A stretch of 64,000 bases of DNA, taken from assembly GCA_963681505.1 (NCBI GenBank), contig OY811974.1, forward strand, positions 7,836,239-7,900,238. The letters are read 5' to 3'. Made by a program: the position numbers and the translations under genes. Positions 23,478-35,809 of the stretch are shown piece after piece (positions within the stretch are counted from its first letter, which is position 1; each line of letters starts with the position of its first letter). The notes below the pieces were generated by a model. That model did no database searches and had not been told where the DNA came from. It worked only from the letters and a program-made list of their open reading frames with translations. This stretch comes from Eunapius fragilis. Lineage: Eukaryota; Porifera; Demospongiae; Spongillida; Spongillidae.

Positions 23478-23596
23478 TGTAGCGAATACAATGTCTTAGT
23501 TAATTATTGCGCATGCGTACTGGATCTGTGTGCCTGTATATATACTGTGCATCTACTCTTGCTGCGCACTTCTCTTGATTAAAGCTGGCCTTTACA
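23478..23596 (+). repeat. 5' LTR of Gypsy element 3 (119 bp)
   Basis: It begins TGTAGCGAATACAATG and ends CTGGCCTTTACA. A TATATA-containing stretch (TGTATATATACTGTGC) suggests its promoter. The primer-site-like TGGTGTCAGGAGTGGGAT follows one base later. Confidence 0.9.
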
Positions 23597-23613
23597 TTGG
23601 TGTCAGGAGTGGG

Positions 23614-24450
23614 ATGGATGCTCAATCGCAAACCGCAGACGCCGACCACAGGCCCACTAGGTTTAGTGTCAGACCACCAGCTAGGTTTGGAAAAGGAGTG
23701 GACTTCACCCTCTGGATACAACGCGTGGAGTTGTATTTAAAAGAAGCGAATGTCCCTGACGAAAAGAAAGGTCAAGAGCTTGTCTCGCTGTTAGAAGATG
23801 AGGCTTTCCGTATTGTGAGTCAAATGGGTTATCTAAGTGACGATATGATGCCATTGATTATACAGCGGTAAAGAAGTGCTTGGAGAAGCAGTTTGCCCCT
23901 CCAGGCGTAGAGCTTGAATGGCAGCGAAAACTCCACACGGCACAGCAGAAGAGCGCTGAATCTCTCACCGAGTTTGCCGCACGACTGCGAATGTTGGCCG
24001 ATAGATCTTTTCCATCATGGGAACCGATAGACAGGCTGGAAATGGCACGTAACCAATTTATTAATGGTGTCCTTTCTTCCACAATACAGCTGAAGTTGTT
24101 GCAAGAGCAGCCGCCAGCATTGGACGATGCTGTCACGCTGGCAACCCAGCTGGAGGCGGTAGAATTGGCACAACGGAGCCTTCAAACCACGAAGCTGACC
24201 GCTGGTGTGTCGGACCAAACGTCGGATCGGCATACCGCTGGAGCAAGTGGAGATAATTATCAGGAGTTGGTCGCGCAGGTATGGTCTTTATCGCAGCAGT
24301 TAGGAAAGTTGCGTGCTGATAGTGGAGAGACCGGAGCAAATAAAAGAGGCGCCTGCTGGAAATGCGGGAGACCTGGACATTTTCGTAGAAACTGTCCACA
24401 AAGACGGCCAACTAAGGGTAAAACCACACCGGAAAGGTCAGCCGAGTTTA
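23614..24450 (+). pseudogene. gag: gag of Gypsy element 3, frameshifted
   Basis: ATG at 23614, just after the primer site, opens MDAQSQTADADHRPTRFSVR and a capsid-like GVDFTLWIQRVELYLKEANV. The frame is lost near 23,850 (stop at 23871) and continues in another frame as LEKQFAPPGVELEWQRKLHT and SLTEFAARLRMLADRSF, ending in a zinc knuckle CWKCGRPGHFRRNC near 24,355-24,400. A single small indel separates the two parts. Confidence 0.88.
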
Positions 24451-24623
24451 CGTCAGCAGTTGCGTGTACCTTGACGTTGCAAGGCGAGGTGGAGGGGCGT
24501 ATAACACCTATGTTAGTGGATACAGAGTCATCAGTTACTTTGCTGCACGAAAGGGTTTGGAAGGAAGCGGTACAAGGAAGGAGGAAACTGCAGCCATCAG
24601 CTGGCCCAGTAAAGGCGGTAAAT
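24451..24623 (+). pseudogene. protease N-terminal part of Gypsy element 3, active-site motif changed
   Basis: It reads ITPMLVDTESSVTLLHERVW. The retropepsin motif should be DTG or DSG, and here it is DTE (GAG codon), which should abolish activity. The segment ends after VKAVN, where the TIR element at 24624 begins. The rest of the protease is found at 29979. Confidence 0.85.
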
Positions 24624-24659
24624 CATATCCAGAAATGCGCGGTCAAAGGGAATTGACAA

Positions 24660-25898
24660 TTGTTGCCGTTTGTACATTCGCGTATACTTCCGGATAACTC
24701 CAATAGAAAATGAACGGCGTTTTATAAACTTGATTGCTATTTAATAACGTAATAGGTTACAACTTTTGTGGCTATCAGTATTGTTTCAGATACGTACAAT
24801 CTTGATTTAGCTGAACAAAAAACAACTGCTTTGTATTGAAAATTGTTGTAGTTTCTGTGAAAACAGCACTTTCCATAGAGATGTATGGAAAATCAACTTT
24901 TTCGCACCGAATTAATGTATTCTGCAGCTCATAATTCTTACACCAGTTTAGATTCAGATTTTGTGGGCCCCCAGAATAAGAGATCATGCAGCTCTATTAT
25001 TTTTAGAGATATTTTAAAAAATTTACCTAGTATAGATTTCGGCCATTTGAATTTTAAATTGTTTTGGGTCACAAGGAGTAGGATACAATTAGCGCCATCT
25101 TATTAAGTGTTTTTAATGTAGCTTCCATGGATACAGATACATGGCTAAATCCAAATTAATTAATTAACTGGAACGTTGGCTTATTGAATAGGTTATTTGT
25201 CTAGTGCAAATGATGTCATGGGGCCTGTTCAGCGCTGGCTAGGCTGTACCAAGGATTACAACATTAGTCGTTGACTGTACCATGTGAGAGTATACGTGTA
25301 TTCATTCACTTCTTGTGCGCGCGCGAGATCTGGAGTTCGTGCGTGTGTTTGTATGTGTGATTGCGTGTGACTACATGTAGGCCTACGTGTGTGAGTGCGT
25401 GTACGTGTGTGTGTGCGCGCGCGCGCTCACACACACATACACGCATACGACTCAAACTATGCATGCAGAGGGAAAAAGAGGAAGGATTCATAGCCATTCG
25501 CACAACGCCCGTGAGCGCGCGCGTTCGTGTGATTGTAACACGTGTGTATGTGTGTGTGTGTGTGTGTGCGCGCGCGCGTGTATGAATCTATGTATCTATG
25601 TATGTATATGTATGTATCGACGACATTAGTATGTCGAGTTCGTGTATGTATGTGCTTGTGTATAAAATTTTGATTTCAAATTGAATTCATGGGATATAAA
25701 GCCGTCCCGTATGTGTAGATAACATCTGAATGGAGAGAAAATGCATCCAACAAAAGTGGGAGAATACAGTTTAAGGTGATAAATAGATTTAACTCCTTCA
25801 ACAATTCAGGAGCCCTTTGCTTCTGGCAGGTGAATGCCACGAATTCAATTGTGAAAAACTAATTGTGCGTTAAAAACCAGAACACTGTAAGGTGCGTG

Positions 25899-25960
<62 letters not shown>

Positions 25961-26005
25961 GTGTGTGCATATGTGTGTGTGTATGTGTTGTGTGTGTGCG
26001 TATTT

Positions 26006-26037
<32 letters not shown>

Positions 26038-26748
26038 TAAATAGGCCTGAAGTCATTGTGTCTAAATTCATATCCATATCTAATAGGTTTCTATTCATCA
26101 TTTTATAGGCATGCCCTGATATAAAAATTTTTCCCGTGGGAGCGATTCGGAGCATTTCGTTTGGACCAATTGCTCCCGCTGGAGCATTTCAGAGCAATTG
26201 GAATGGACCAATGGCTCTCGCGGGAGCAATTCGGAGGAATTCGTTTAGCCCGCGTATAACTCGCGTTCCAAGAAACGGATAGTGTAGCTCTTTGTTCCTA
26301 TCGAACCAGAAGGCAAAGACGGTCGTTTAAATGTTTTGTTCCAGTCTTCAAACTGTTTGCTTCAAGAGAACAAAAATGCTCGTGTTTTTCCTCGTCCCCA
26401 GGCCAATTCTTCTCCGTCGTAGTTCCTCCCTCCCTCCCTCCCTCCCTCCCTTCCTCCCTCCCTCCCTCCCTCCCCTCCCTTCCTCCCTCCCTCCCTCCCT
26501 TCCTCCCTCCCTCCCTCCCTCCCTCCCTCCCTCTGCATTTCGGAGGTGTCCGGATCGAACGCACAACGTGACATTCTCTAACTCAATATTTGTATATGGT
26601 TAACTATAATCTATTTGAAACGCCCTCTCTTTTTAGATGAATGCTGCATGAATAATTAAACTTAGGCCTGCCAGCCTCTTTAACCTATTGCTGTATAGGA
26701 TGGATGGCATATATTTATGTGTGATGCTCTGTTCATCCTCCTCTCCTC

Positions 26749-26827
<79 letters not shown>

Positions 26828-27590
26828 ACTTATTTTGACCTGTTGGGTATCATACAAGCTTTTGATACCCATGTATGGAGGTTCCTATCTGTTGTAGCCA
26901 AATCCAGTATGCTTGCAAATTTAACCCACACTGACACTGTGTTGTTACCACACACAAACACACACATACACACTCGCACGCATGCACACACACACATACA
27001 CACTCGCACGCAGGGCATTTCTGATATAAATTCTACACAGAGGATTTGATGGGGTTAACCTTTAGTTCCTGCATCTATGGAATTGGTAGTAGGCAGCAGT
27101 GTGATATATCATCTGCTTTTTGATTGTACAGGGTTAATTGGTTTTTATTTGTTTCTTAGATGTTGGTTTTGGTCTTACCTCTTCCACCATAACATCCACC
27201 AAGCTACGAATGGTACATTGCGTTGGTACACCATCAACTGTTTGATTCACTGGTCTCTTTTAAATAGGATGAAATGAAATCCATTTCAAGAAGATGGCAA
27301 TCCTTTCCTGACACTATTCTAACTGGATGATAATGACATGATGCTATGCAGTAGTCGTCGTTGATTATTACTTGTGGACTTTTGTGTATCAGTTGGAGCA
27401 TTTGGAAGTGAAATGAGTTATAAAATGTTTGATATCTACATCTATCCCTATTTCTGATGTGGGGCGGTGCACTGTATACAGTTGATAAACAATTGAGGGA
27501 GTAGAGACATTATGATTTAGGGCTTTGTATTCGAGGAGCAAATGTTACGTGCACGCACATAGTTGTTTGCGGAGACATAACGTACCCCAC
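24660..27590. other. simple-repeat-rich interior of X1, no gene
   Basis: It contains GT/CA tracts (about 25,395-25,440, 25,545-25,580, 25,895-26,030, 26,753-26,824, 26,953-27,012), a CCCT/TCCC run at 26,425-26,533, a G run near 26,021-26,035 and, at 26,130-26,240, three imperfect copies of a roughly 40-base unit around GGAGCAATTCGGAG. The open frames across these are repeat artefacts. Confidence 0.85.
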
Positions 27591-29560
27591 CATCAATGGC
27601 GTATCCAGGATTTCAGCGAAGGGGGTGCTTCAGGTCAGACTCAATATGGAAAGGGGGGGGGGGGGGGGGGGGGGCTTTAACCCCCCCCCCCCCAGATTTT
27701 TGCACTTCAGTTATTAAAATTTCTGAAGTCGTTAATAATCAATTGTAAAGCGCGCGCTATTCAATAGATCATAGAGTTGCCGTTTCATGTAAGGTACCTC
27801 CCCCTCTTCTGCTAAGCAACTCCCCCCCCGCCTTTCGTATTGTGCCTGAAGTGCACACCTCCCCCCACCCCCACTGCCACCCTTAAAACCTGTCTACGCC
27901 CTTGAAGGGGGGGGGGGGGGGGGGAGTGCTGTCCGCTTCAGGTTCAATACAAAAAGTGGGGGCCCTTTGTTTGGCACACAGCAAATACCATAGATTATTT
28001 AGAGAGGGATTGGAAGCCGCTCACGTGAGCGCATACTTCTATACAGACACTCCGTGATACGGTTGTTCACACCTTCAATTTTGACAAAAAGAGGCGGAAT
28101 TCTGGTTCTAACGATCTACTACTTGCAAGCGTTTTATCATTTCTTCTACATAACCTCGAAAGCATTGTGAGTTTTGCCATCCTTTTTTTTGTTGTTCAAG
28201 TATCATTTACACGATAAGCGGCGTATTTTCAAACCTGCAGCATGCCTATCACTTCAAGTCCTTAACAGGGTTATACTGCAGATTAGATACCCCCTCACAC
28301 TTTACAGCTCACGGGACAAATTTTAATTCACACATGCTTTGAACTAATCAACGCAGCATTCCTACAGGTTGCTACAGTTACAAATGCTACTTTTCTCTAA
28401 CACAAACAGTATAATGAGCGTATCATTTTTCGCCGGTACTGATCCACGACCCTCTTGCAAATTCTCGTTCTAGCTGGGCCTAGTTTAGGGTCAGTGTAAG
28501 GGGGATAGGTACATTGGCTTCACTTAGAGGAAATAATGGGCATTAGTTGGGTGTGTCATGCCAGGATAGGGGGCCAATTTACTTATCCCCCTTACACTGA
28601 ACCTAAACTAGGCCCAGCTAGAACGAGAATTTGCAAGAGGGGTGTGGACCAGTACCGGCGAAAAATGAAACGCTCATTACTGTAAGAGTTTATTACTGTT
28701 TGTGTTAGAGATAAAGAAGCATTTGTAACAATAGCAACCTGTAGGAATGCTGCGTTGATTAATTCAAGGCACGTTATGAAATTAAACTTTGCCCGTGCAG
28801 TAAAGTGCGTGGGTGTATCTAATCTGCAAGTATAGAGGCGTTGATTAGTTCAAAGCATGTGTGAATTAAAATTTGTCCCGTGAGCTGTAAAGTGTGAGGG
28901 GGGTATCTAATCTGCAGTATAACCCTTAACAGTTTCAGATACGCGTTTTTTTGAAGTTGTTCTTGTTAGGTTAATGATTTCTGCGTGCCATGATGTATTT
29001 TTTATTATTGGATGACCTTCCGTTGATGTAAAACACATAGTTGAACCTTCAGAAGGTGTGACTCCTCTCAACTTCTCGCGACACCTTCTGAGGTTCAACT
29101 ATGTGTTTTACATCAACGGAAGGTCATCCAATAATAAAAAATACATCATGGCACGCAGAAATCATTAACCTAACAAGAACAACTTCAAAAAAACGCGTAT
29201 CTCAAACTGTTAAGGACTTGAAGTGATAGGCATGCTGCAGGTTTGAAAATACGCCGCTTATCGTGTAAATGATACTTGAACAACAAAAAAAAGGATGGCA
29301 AAACTCACAATGCTTTCGAGGTTATGTAGAACGGTTACAAGTATATATGGCCCAAGCTAACGAATCCCAGAGAGAGTGCTCCGGGTGCTTCACCCTCCTC
29401 GGCCAAAATTGTAACCGGTAATAACTATAGCGTATTTAAATAGAGTAGGCCCTATGCCAAACAATTAAAGGGCCCCCACTTTTCGTATTGGGTCTGAAGC
29501 GGACAGCAACTCCCCCCCACCCGTACCTGGCCTGACCTGAGTCACCCCCCTCGCTGACGC
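27590..29560. repeat. complex foldback (nested inverted repeats) in X1
   Basis: The outer arms are about 27,600-28,270 and 29,210-29,560 (for example GTATCATTTACACGATAAGC and its inverse). Between them lie two further hairpins: 28,263-28,480 pairs with about 28,580-28,930, and 28,922-29,060 pairs with about 29,085-29,215. Parts of the arms are near-identical, and G/C homopolymer runs sit in the outer arms. No coding sequence was recognised. It resembles a foldback element that captured or generated secondary palindromes. Confidence 0.85.
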
Positions 29561-29978
29561 CGGCTACTGCCGTAGTGTGCAGGCATTAGTGTGGTGGTCC
29601 ATTTGAGATAATAAAGTGATATCTTACTTCGCGCTTGCCTACCAGGGTTTGTATTTCAATATTCCACTAAACATCGAAAGTCACTCAGTCTTATCGAGGT
29701 TATTTATATTATTGGTGAGAGGATTATAATTGCTCATAAACATTGTTAATTCGTTTAATAGTTAGTTAATCGACCGCCCTCTCCCCCCCAAAGAATTACG
29801 TCAACTATGTAGTAATTAAAAAACATATCTTGATTTTAACTTCATAATCCATAAAAATCTGAAGCTCAAATTTTTATAGTGGAAAGAAAAAAATTCCGCT
29901 ATATGCTACAATGTTATAAAATTCAATTTGGAATTTTTTTATGAATGTCCTCCAATGTATGGGGCATTTCTGGATATG

Positions 29979-30376
29979 TGGCGAGAACCTTCCCATTTGC
30001 GGGCAAGCAGAAGTGTCCTTCCAGGTGGGAGAATATATTGGGGTGCATAAGGTGCTTGTTGTTAAGGAGATGATTCAAGAGTGTTTATTGGGAACAGACT
30101 TCCTGGAGAAAGGTGACTGTGTCATTGATGTTAAGAACAAACTCCTAACAATAGCAGGTTGTACTAAACCTGTACACTTGTTTTTGGGTGAATGTGCTTT
30201 TACATGCCATGTGATGGTTCATGAATCAACTGTTATTCCTGCCTTCCACCAAGTCCAGCTTCCAGTCGACCTGGAGCTAGCTCAGGAGAAAAGAGTACCC
30301 GACTCCATGCATTGGTTTTTTTGAACCGAAGCCCGAGTTCCCAGACAAGCATGCTGGTCTACTGCTTGTTCACTCT
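29979..30376 (+). pseudogene. protease C-terminal part and linker of Gypsy element 3
   Basis: It continues after the insertion as ENLPICGQAEVSFQVGEYIG and ECLLGTDFLEKGDCVID, with the second retropepsin landmark (LLGTDFL). The frame ends at a stop at 30322 (SMHWFF*), and the following linker to RT is in another frame, so at least one more indel is present. Confidence 0.85.
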
Positions 30377-31440
30377 GTGTCACCGACTCGTAGTGGAAAG
30401 ACCACAGTACAGTTGCTGAATCCAACAGCAGTTCCAGTAACCTTGTATGGTAAGGAAAAAATTGGTGAGTTGTCTGGGCTGCGAGATATGAACATGGTGG
30501 GCTTAGTGGAGCCGTCACTGGATAGAAAGCCAGCTGTTCGATCAAAAGAAGCCATTGGTAAGGCAATAGAGGGCATCTTGAAAAAGGTACAGGGCCTAAC
30601 AGTAAGCGAACTCGAGGGATTAAGGGCTCTCTTAAAAGAGCATTCAGATGTAATTTCCGTGGGCGATGGCGATTTGGGGCGTACTAGTATGTTGCGTCAC
30701 AAGATTGATACAGGAGATGCCGCGCCCATTCATCAGACAGCCCGCAGGTTGCCCTTCCATCAAAGAGAATTGGTGCATAATATGATAGAGGGGATGCTGG
30801 ATCAGGGTATTGTGGAACCAGCTGAAGGTGCATGGTCGTCTCCTATTGTGCTTGCGAAGAAGAAGGATGGGTCGTACAGGTTTTGCGTTGATTTCCGCCG
30901 TGTGAATGATGTAACCAAAAAGGATGTACATCCAATCCCCAGAATTGATGACGCAATGGACAGTCTGGCAGGGATGAAGTTATTCTTGGTTCTTGATTTA
31001 GCCAGCGGATACTGGCAGGTGGAGTTGGATCCTGCTGACAAGGAAAAGACAGCATTCGCCACTCCATTTGGACTACACCAGTTTCGAGTCATGCCGTTCG
31101 GACTGACCAACGCCCCAAGTACCTTTCAGAGGCTGATGAGCCTGGTACTGTCGGGATTATGCTGGAAAACGTGTTTGGTATATCTCGATGACATTATTAT
31201 ATTCAGCCAAACAGTTGAGGAACACTTGCAGCGCCTCGCCAAAGTTCTTCGAAGATTGAAGGATGCGGGCCTCAAAATAAAACCAGGCAAGTGCCAACTT
31301 TTATCCAAAAGTGTGCAATATCTGGGGCACATTGTGTCAGAGAAAGGCGTGGAGGCAGATCCTACCAAGATTAGTTGTGTTCGCGACTGGCCTGTGCCCG
31401 ACAGTCGAGAGAGCCTACGTCGTTTTCTGGGATTTGTTCT
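30377..31440 (+). pseudogene. reverse transcriptase of Gypsy element 3
   Basis: It is well preserved: LRHKIDTGDAAPIHQTARRL, GAWSSPIVLAKKKDGSYRFC, VDFRRVNDVTKKDVHPIPRI, LVLDLASGYWQVELDPADKE, FRVMPFGLTNAPSTFQRLMS and the catalytic LVYLDDIIIFS near 31,170-31,205. The connection region (YLGHIVSEKGVEADPTK) is then hit by a 155-bp tandem duplication that throws the frame off. Palm motifs appear intact. Confidence 0.92.
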
Positions 31441-31595
31441 GGCAAGTGCCAACTTTTATCCAAAAGTGTGCAATATCTGGGGCACATTGTGTCAGAGAAA
31501 GGCGTGGAGGCAGATCCTGCCAAGATTAGTTGTGTTCGCGACTGGCCTGTGCCCGACAGTCGAGAGAGCCTACGTCGTTTTCTGGGATTTGTTTC
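31286..31595 (+). repeat. 155-bp tandem duplication inside pol
   Basis: The stretch starting GGCAAGTGCCAACTTTTATC at 31286 is repeated starting at 31441, and the copies are almost identical (one clear difference, CCTACCAAG versus CCTGCCAAG). Because 155 is not a multiple of three, the reading frame changes at the junction and RT is separated from RNase H. Confidence 0.92.
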
Positions 31596-32160
31596 CTACT
31601 ACAGGAAGTTTGTTTCGAACTTTTCCCAAATTGCTGCACCCTTGTTTGCCCTGACAGAAAGAACCAAACCCTGGCATTGGACGACACAGTGTGAAGCTGC
31701 TTTTGTAATGTTAAAAGGTACGTTACTGTCACCAACCATCTTGTCTTTTCCGCAGTTCGATAAGACTTTCGTCCTGGATACGGATGCTAGCCAGGACGGT
31801 CCGGGAGCGGTGCTGTCACAAGATGGAGACAGACATGTTGTTGCATACGCTAGCAGGGTGCTGACAAAAGCTGAACGCCAATACTGTGCAACAAGGCGAG
31901 AGATGTTGGCAGTCGTGTGGGCGGTCCACTACTTTCGTGCCTATCTGTGGGGTCGTCGGTTCATTATACGTACAGATCAAAATTCTTTGCAGTGGTTGAA
32001 GAATTTCAAGGATCCACAAGGACAGGTGGCTCGGTGGTTGGACATATTAGCTGAATATGACTTCCAGATCCAGCATCGTCCCGGAGCTAAGCATGGTAAC
32101 GCTGATGCACTATCAAGGCTTCCTTGCAAGCAATGTGGTCTGGCAGCCCCACCCCCACAT
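31441..32160 (+). pseudogene. RT connection and RNase H of Gypsy element 3
   Basis: In the post-duplication frame: LRRFLGFVSYYRKFVSNFSQ, then RNase H landmarks FVLDTDASQDGPGAVLSQDG, YCATRREMLAVVWAVHYFRA, IIRTDQNSLQWLKNFKDPQG and HRPGAKHGNADALSRLPCKQ. The acidic catalytic positions (DTDAS, E in RREML, RTDQ) are present. This part is intact apart from its separation from RT. Confidence 0.92.
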
Positions 32161-34480
32161 TGTGATAAGGATCTTCCCATTGAAGAGGGCAATTGTGATG
32201 ACGTAACAAATGCTGCAATGGCTGCTGAAACCAGAATCGAAGGCGACCCTAAGCAGGAACAAAAGGAGGATGCTGATCTGCAGCAAGTTGTATCATGGCT
32301 GTTACACAATAATGTTCCCATTGCTCTTCCCACTAGCGGTAGCTACTGGCTACAAACTCTCTGGTTGAAGAAAAATCATTTGCTATTGAAAGATGGAATT
32401 CTTTATCGTCAATGGTTGGATGTGCCGGGAGGGGGATCTAATCGTCACCTGCAGCTTGTAGTACCAAAATTGTGGATTCGAAGCGTTTTGAAACAGTATC
32501 ACGATGCTTGCAGTGGCAGTCATTTTGGCACACGAAAGACGTTGGAGAAGATTCGCTGCAGATTCTACTGGCCAGGACAACGTCATGACGTGGAAAATTG
32601 GTGCAAAAGCTGTGAAAAGTGTGCTTCCAGAAAGTCCCCACTCAAAACCAGGAGAGCTCAACTTCAAACTGCAGGGCCGCCGGAGCCGGGGCGGCTGGGG
32701 CGGCTATGGCCGCTCCACTTTTTACGGGTACATTTATAAATATTATTTAATCCTTTCGCTTAGTTACTTTAAATTGAATAACCTACCAGCTGTCTTTAAC
32801 TACCCTGAGATGTCATCGAATTCTTCCAAACCAGTAGTTCTGGTCAATTGGTCAGTCTACTACTTGTAATGCCTGCTACTAATGCTGAAAGTGAGCGATC
32901 GTTCAGTGCTGTACGACGAATCAAGAGTTACCTACGATCAACAATGTCACAGCAGCGGCTCAATCACCTTATGGTGTTACATGTGCACAACGATCACACA
33001 GATAAACTCAATTTGGTTGACGTATAGCTAACGAGTTCATTGCAGACAACGAACATAGGAGACAAGTATTTGGGAACGGGTTTAAAGAAATCTGATTTGT
33101 AGATATATAAAAGTGTACTTCGTGTACTTTAAAAGTGATTTGTAGAGATTATTAATGGTTGGTTATGTAACTTAATAATTTTATTACGTTATTGATCATG
33201 AATATTAATGAGCCGCTCCATTTAGGTTATCCTTCCGGCGGCCCTGAACTGACATAGCTGGCTATCCACTGCAGCGAGTTGCTATGGACATACACGGGCC
33301 CCTGCCGATGACCGATAGAGGTAACAGGTATGTGTTAGTAGTGGGTGACTATTTTACCAAATGGATGGAGGCATACCCAATGGCCAATATGGAGGCGGGG
33401 ACTGTTGCGGGTATTTTTGTCCACCATTTTGTCAGCCATTTTGGAGTACCCGATATTCTCCATACCGATCAGGGCCGTAACTTTGAATCTACCTTGTTGA
33501 AGTAAGTATGCAAATTGCTAGGCATAGTCAAAACTAGAACTACGCCTTACCATCCGCAATCGGACGGTCTAGTGGAAAGGTTTAATCGTACACTGCTTAA
33601 TCTCCTCAGCCTTGCAGCATCGGAGAATGAGCAGGAGTGGGACCTTCATTTCCCGATGGTCATGCTGGCCTATCGCACTAGTGTGCAAGAGTCAACTGGG
33701 TGCACACCCTTTTATTTGATGTTCGGCCGGGAGGCACGCCTCCCTGCTGATGTTATGTATGGCCTTCCCCCGTCTACCACTCCCTCACAGGTCAATCAGT
33801 ATGCCCTGGATCTTAGGCTGCGACTGGAGAGTGCCTACCAACGGGTTCGAGAAAGAATGGGACTGCAACATCAACGGCAAAAGGCTCTATACGATAGAGC
33901 TACACATGGGAAACCGTACGTGGTAGATGATTTGGTATGGCTTCATTGCCCAGCAGTTCCTCGGGGGAAGTCACCAAAGCTGTATCGATATTGGCAGGGG
34001 CCATACAGGGTAGTAAAACAAATAAGTGATGTTTTGTTCTTGCTCCAACACAGGGATTCTCGTCGAAGGCGTACGGTGGTTCATTTTGACAGGTTGAAGC
34101 CGTGTGTTGCCTTACCGGAAGCCACACCCTTGGAGGAAAACACGGTCCAACGTGACGAGGATCGGGAGACAACGCCTTTACTCGTTACACAAGAAGAGGC
34201 AACTATTACAGATCCTCTAGAGGGTATTGACGAACCAGAACCACTTGATGTTGAAGTATTTCAGAACCCGGTTGACGGAAAGCAGATGGTAGCTGAAGAG
34301 GAAATTACTACAGCACCTGTACCTCCAGAGGTTATGGGCGAGCCTGACCTACCTCAAATTGAATTTCCAGAACTACCTCAAATTGAATCTCGAAATCCGG
34401 CGGATCAACCTAGCAGAAAGTCCAACCGAAGGCACAAAACCCGGAAAGATTCGGACATAATATATACGACTAATTATTGA
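32161..34480 (+). pseudogene. integrase of Gypsy element 3, interrupted by hAT and a stop codon
   Basis: The HHCC zinc domain is at 32,500-32,640 (HDACSGSHFGTRKTLEKIRC, CKSCEKCASRKSPLK). The hAT relic follows at 32672. The core resumes at 33,258 with RVAMDIHGPLPMTDRGNRYV, second Asp in ILHTDQGRNFESTLLK, a TAA at 33503-33505 in frame where relatives have a sense codon, then SDGLVERFNRTLLNLL with the catalytic Glu and a GPY module (RYWQGPYRVVKQ). The C-terminal tail is acidic and ends with a basic segment at 34480. The DDE triad is complete. Confidence 0.92.
32672..33246 (+). mobile_element. hAT transposon relic with five-base target duplication
   Basis: The ends are CAGGGCCGCCGG and its inverse CCGGCGGCCCTG. 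AACTG flanks both sides (32667-32671 and 33247-33251), and removing element plus one AACTG restores the integrase frame. Inside, a short frame reads MPATNAESERSFSAVRRIKS, YLRSTMSQQRLNHLMVLHVH, the hAT C-terminal dimerisation motif. No catalytic region remains. A five-base duplication is shorter than the classic eight and fits the hAT5-like range. Confidence 0.85.
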
Positions 34481-34489
34481 CGGACTTGT

Positions 34490-34508
34490 TCCCGGGAGAG
34501 GGGAATAG
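34490..34508 (+). other. polypurine tract of Gypsy element 3
   Basis: CCCGGGAGAGGGGAATAG, a purine-rich run directly before the 3' LTR, in the place where plus-strand priming occurs. Confidence 0.7.
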
Positions 34509-34535
34509 TGTAGCGAATATAATATCTTAGTTAAT
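34509..34535 (+). repeat. 3' LTR of Gypsy element 3, left part
   Basis: TGTAGCGAATATAATATCTTAGTTAAT matches the first 27 bases of the 5' LTR with few changes, directly after the purine-rich tract GGGAGAGGGGAATAG. The match stops abruptly at CATATCGAG, the end of the 14.2-kb TIR element. Confidence 0.9.
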
Positions 34536-35809
34536 CATATCGAGAAATTGGCGGTCAAAAGGATTACGCGGTATTCGGTCATTGCGTAATTCTATGTCCA
34601 TAGAAAATGTATGGACGCATTCAGAAAACTGCATCTAACTGCAGAAAAAAAAAATTATATTGACTAGGTGCTCTCAGATTTGCAATGTGGGGACTATTTG
34701 GCATATTTTGAGTACTTTCACGCACCGTAGGTACCTATATCCGCACTTCCACATTAATTATGCAAGGTTTCCAATGTCCATTCATTTTATCTCATTTACT
34801 TATTCAGTCATCAATAGTTTCCCAACCAAATTTTATTTTCCTTAGGTGCCACCGGATTATATGAGAGTAATCAATGCACTTATTTATCATTATTTTTTCA
34901 GAGCTTAGGGCCTTCAAATCGCGCTTCCCTTGAATGGTTAGTGAGACACACCCCACATACAAAACGCATAATATCACGTGCTACCCTTTCGTCAGTTAGC
35001 CGTGCCCAGACCGAACTGTTTTTGCAAGTAATTAAAATATGTGTTGACGTCTATAACTACGACCCCACCCACCACTATAATGACACAACAACTTAAAAAA
35101 CGAGTCGGCGAATAAAAAGCGCTTGCCTGGCAAGCGGTCAGCCGGCCGTGCGGCCAAATTGAGAGGCAAAAAATGGCGTCTGTTTAACGGTGTGAAACAT
35201 GGGGTGTCTGTAAATTCCTTCAAACCAATACTCACTAGTTATATCGATGTGCACTCTTCCACATAATTTAGCAGCGATAATTCTAAATTTGCTACAGTCA
35301 CATGCACACGTGCTTTTGATCAAAATATGGCGACGCGTCATAGATTGAGTCTTCAAGTGACGTTTTCCTCTCAACAAGAGAAAGATGCCTTTCAAGACAG
35401 GCTCGATGCAGCAAAGAGGCTACTTTTTCCTGACGGTCCGCTCCAACGGGAAACGTTGTGCTTCCTAAATGCCTTGCTTGACCGCGTGCTTACTGCATCG
35501 CCAACGCCAACCGTAGACGTGGGTACACCACCAGCTTCAGGAAGTTCGTTGCTAGACACATCAGGTATACATATACACTGAAAACGTATGTATTATAAAG
35601 TTCGTTTTTAGGGATATTTACTGGTGACAGTAATCCCGAAGATCAGAAGCTATTTATTGTAGAGAAGAGGTGCTTCTATAATCTATGTGAGGGTCTTGTT
35701 AAGCACTGCACCTGCAAGAGCTCTCCATGTTGGAAAGTGGCATCATTCATTCAGGTCAGGTTATGAAATGTGTGTTTTTTAAATGTGTGTACACATGGAC
35801 GTTATGTAT

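Larger units (their letters stand above)
24624..29978. mobile_element. TIR element X1 in the protease of Gypsy element 3
   Basis: It is bounded by CATATCCAGAAATGC on the left and the exact inverse GCATTTCTGGATATG on the right. Protease sequence is continuous across the removed element (VKAVN to ENLPICG). Only a single T may be duplicated; alternatively the element starts TC and inserted between A and T with no duplication. I find no transposase. The interior is mostly simple repeats and a complex foldback structure. It shares end sequences with element X2, so both belong to one family. Confidence 0.8.

Noticed and set aside
26298-26603. Gly/Arg-rich and Pro/Ser-rich frames
   Set aside because: Produced by the TCCC simple repeat at 26,425-26,533.
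24624-29978. X1 as a Helitron, because it may begin TC at an A|T site
   Set aside because: The other end lacks CTRR and a hairpin, and the element has true inverted ends; no Rep/helicase sequence seen.
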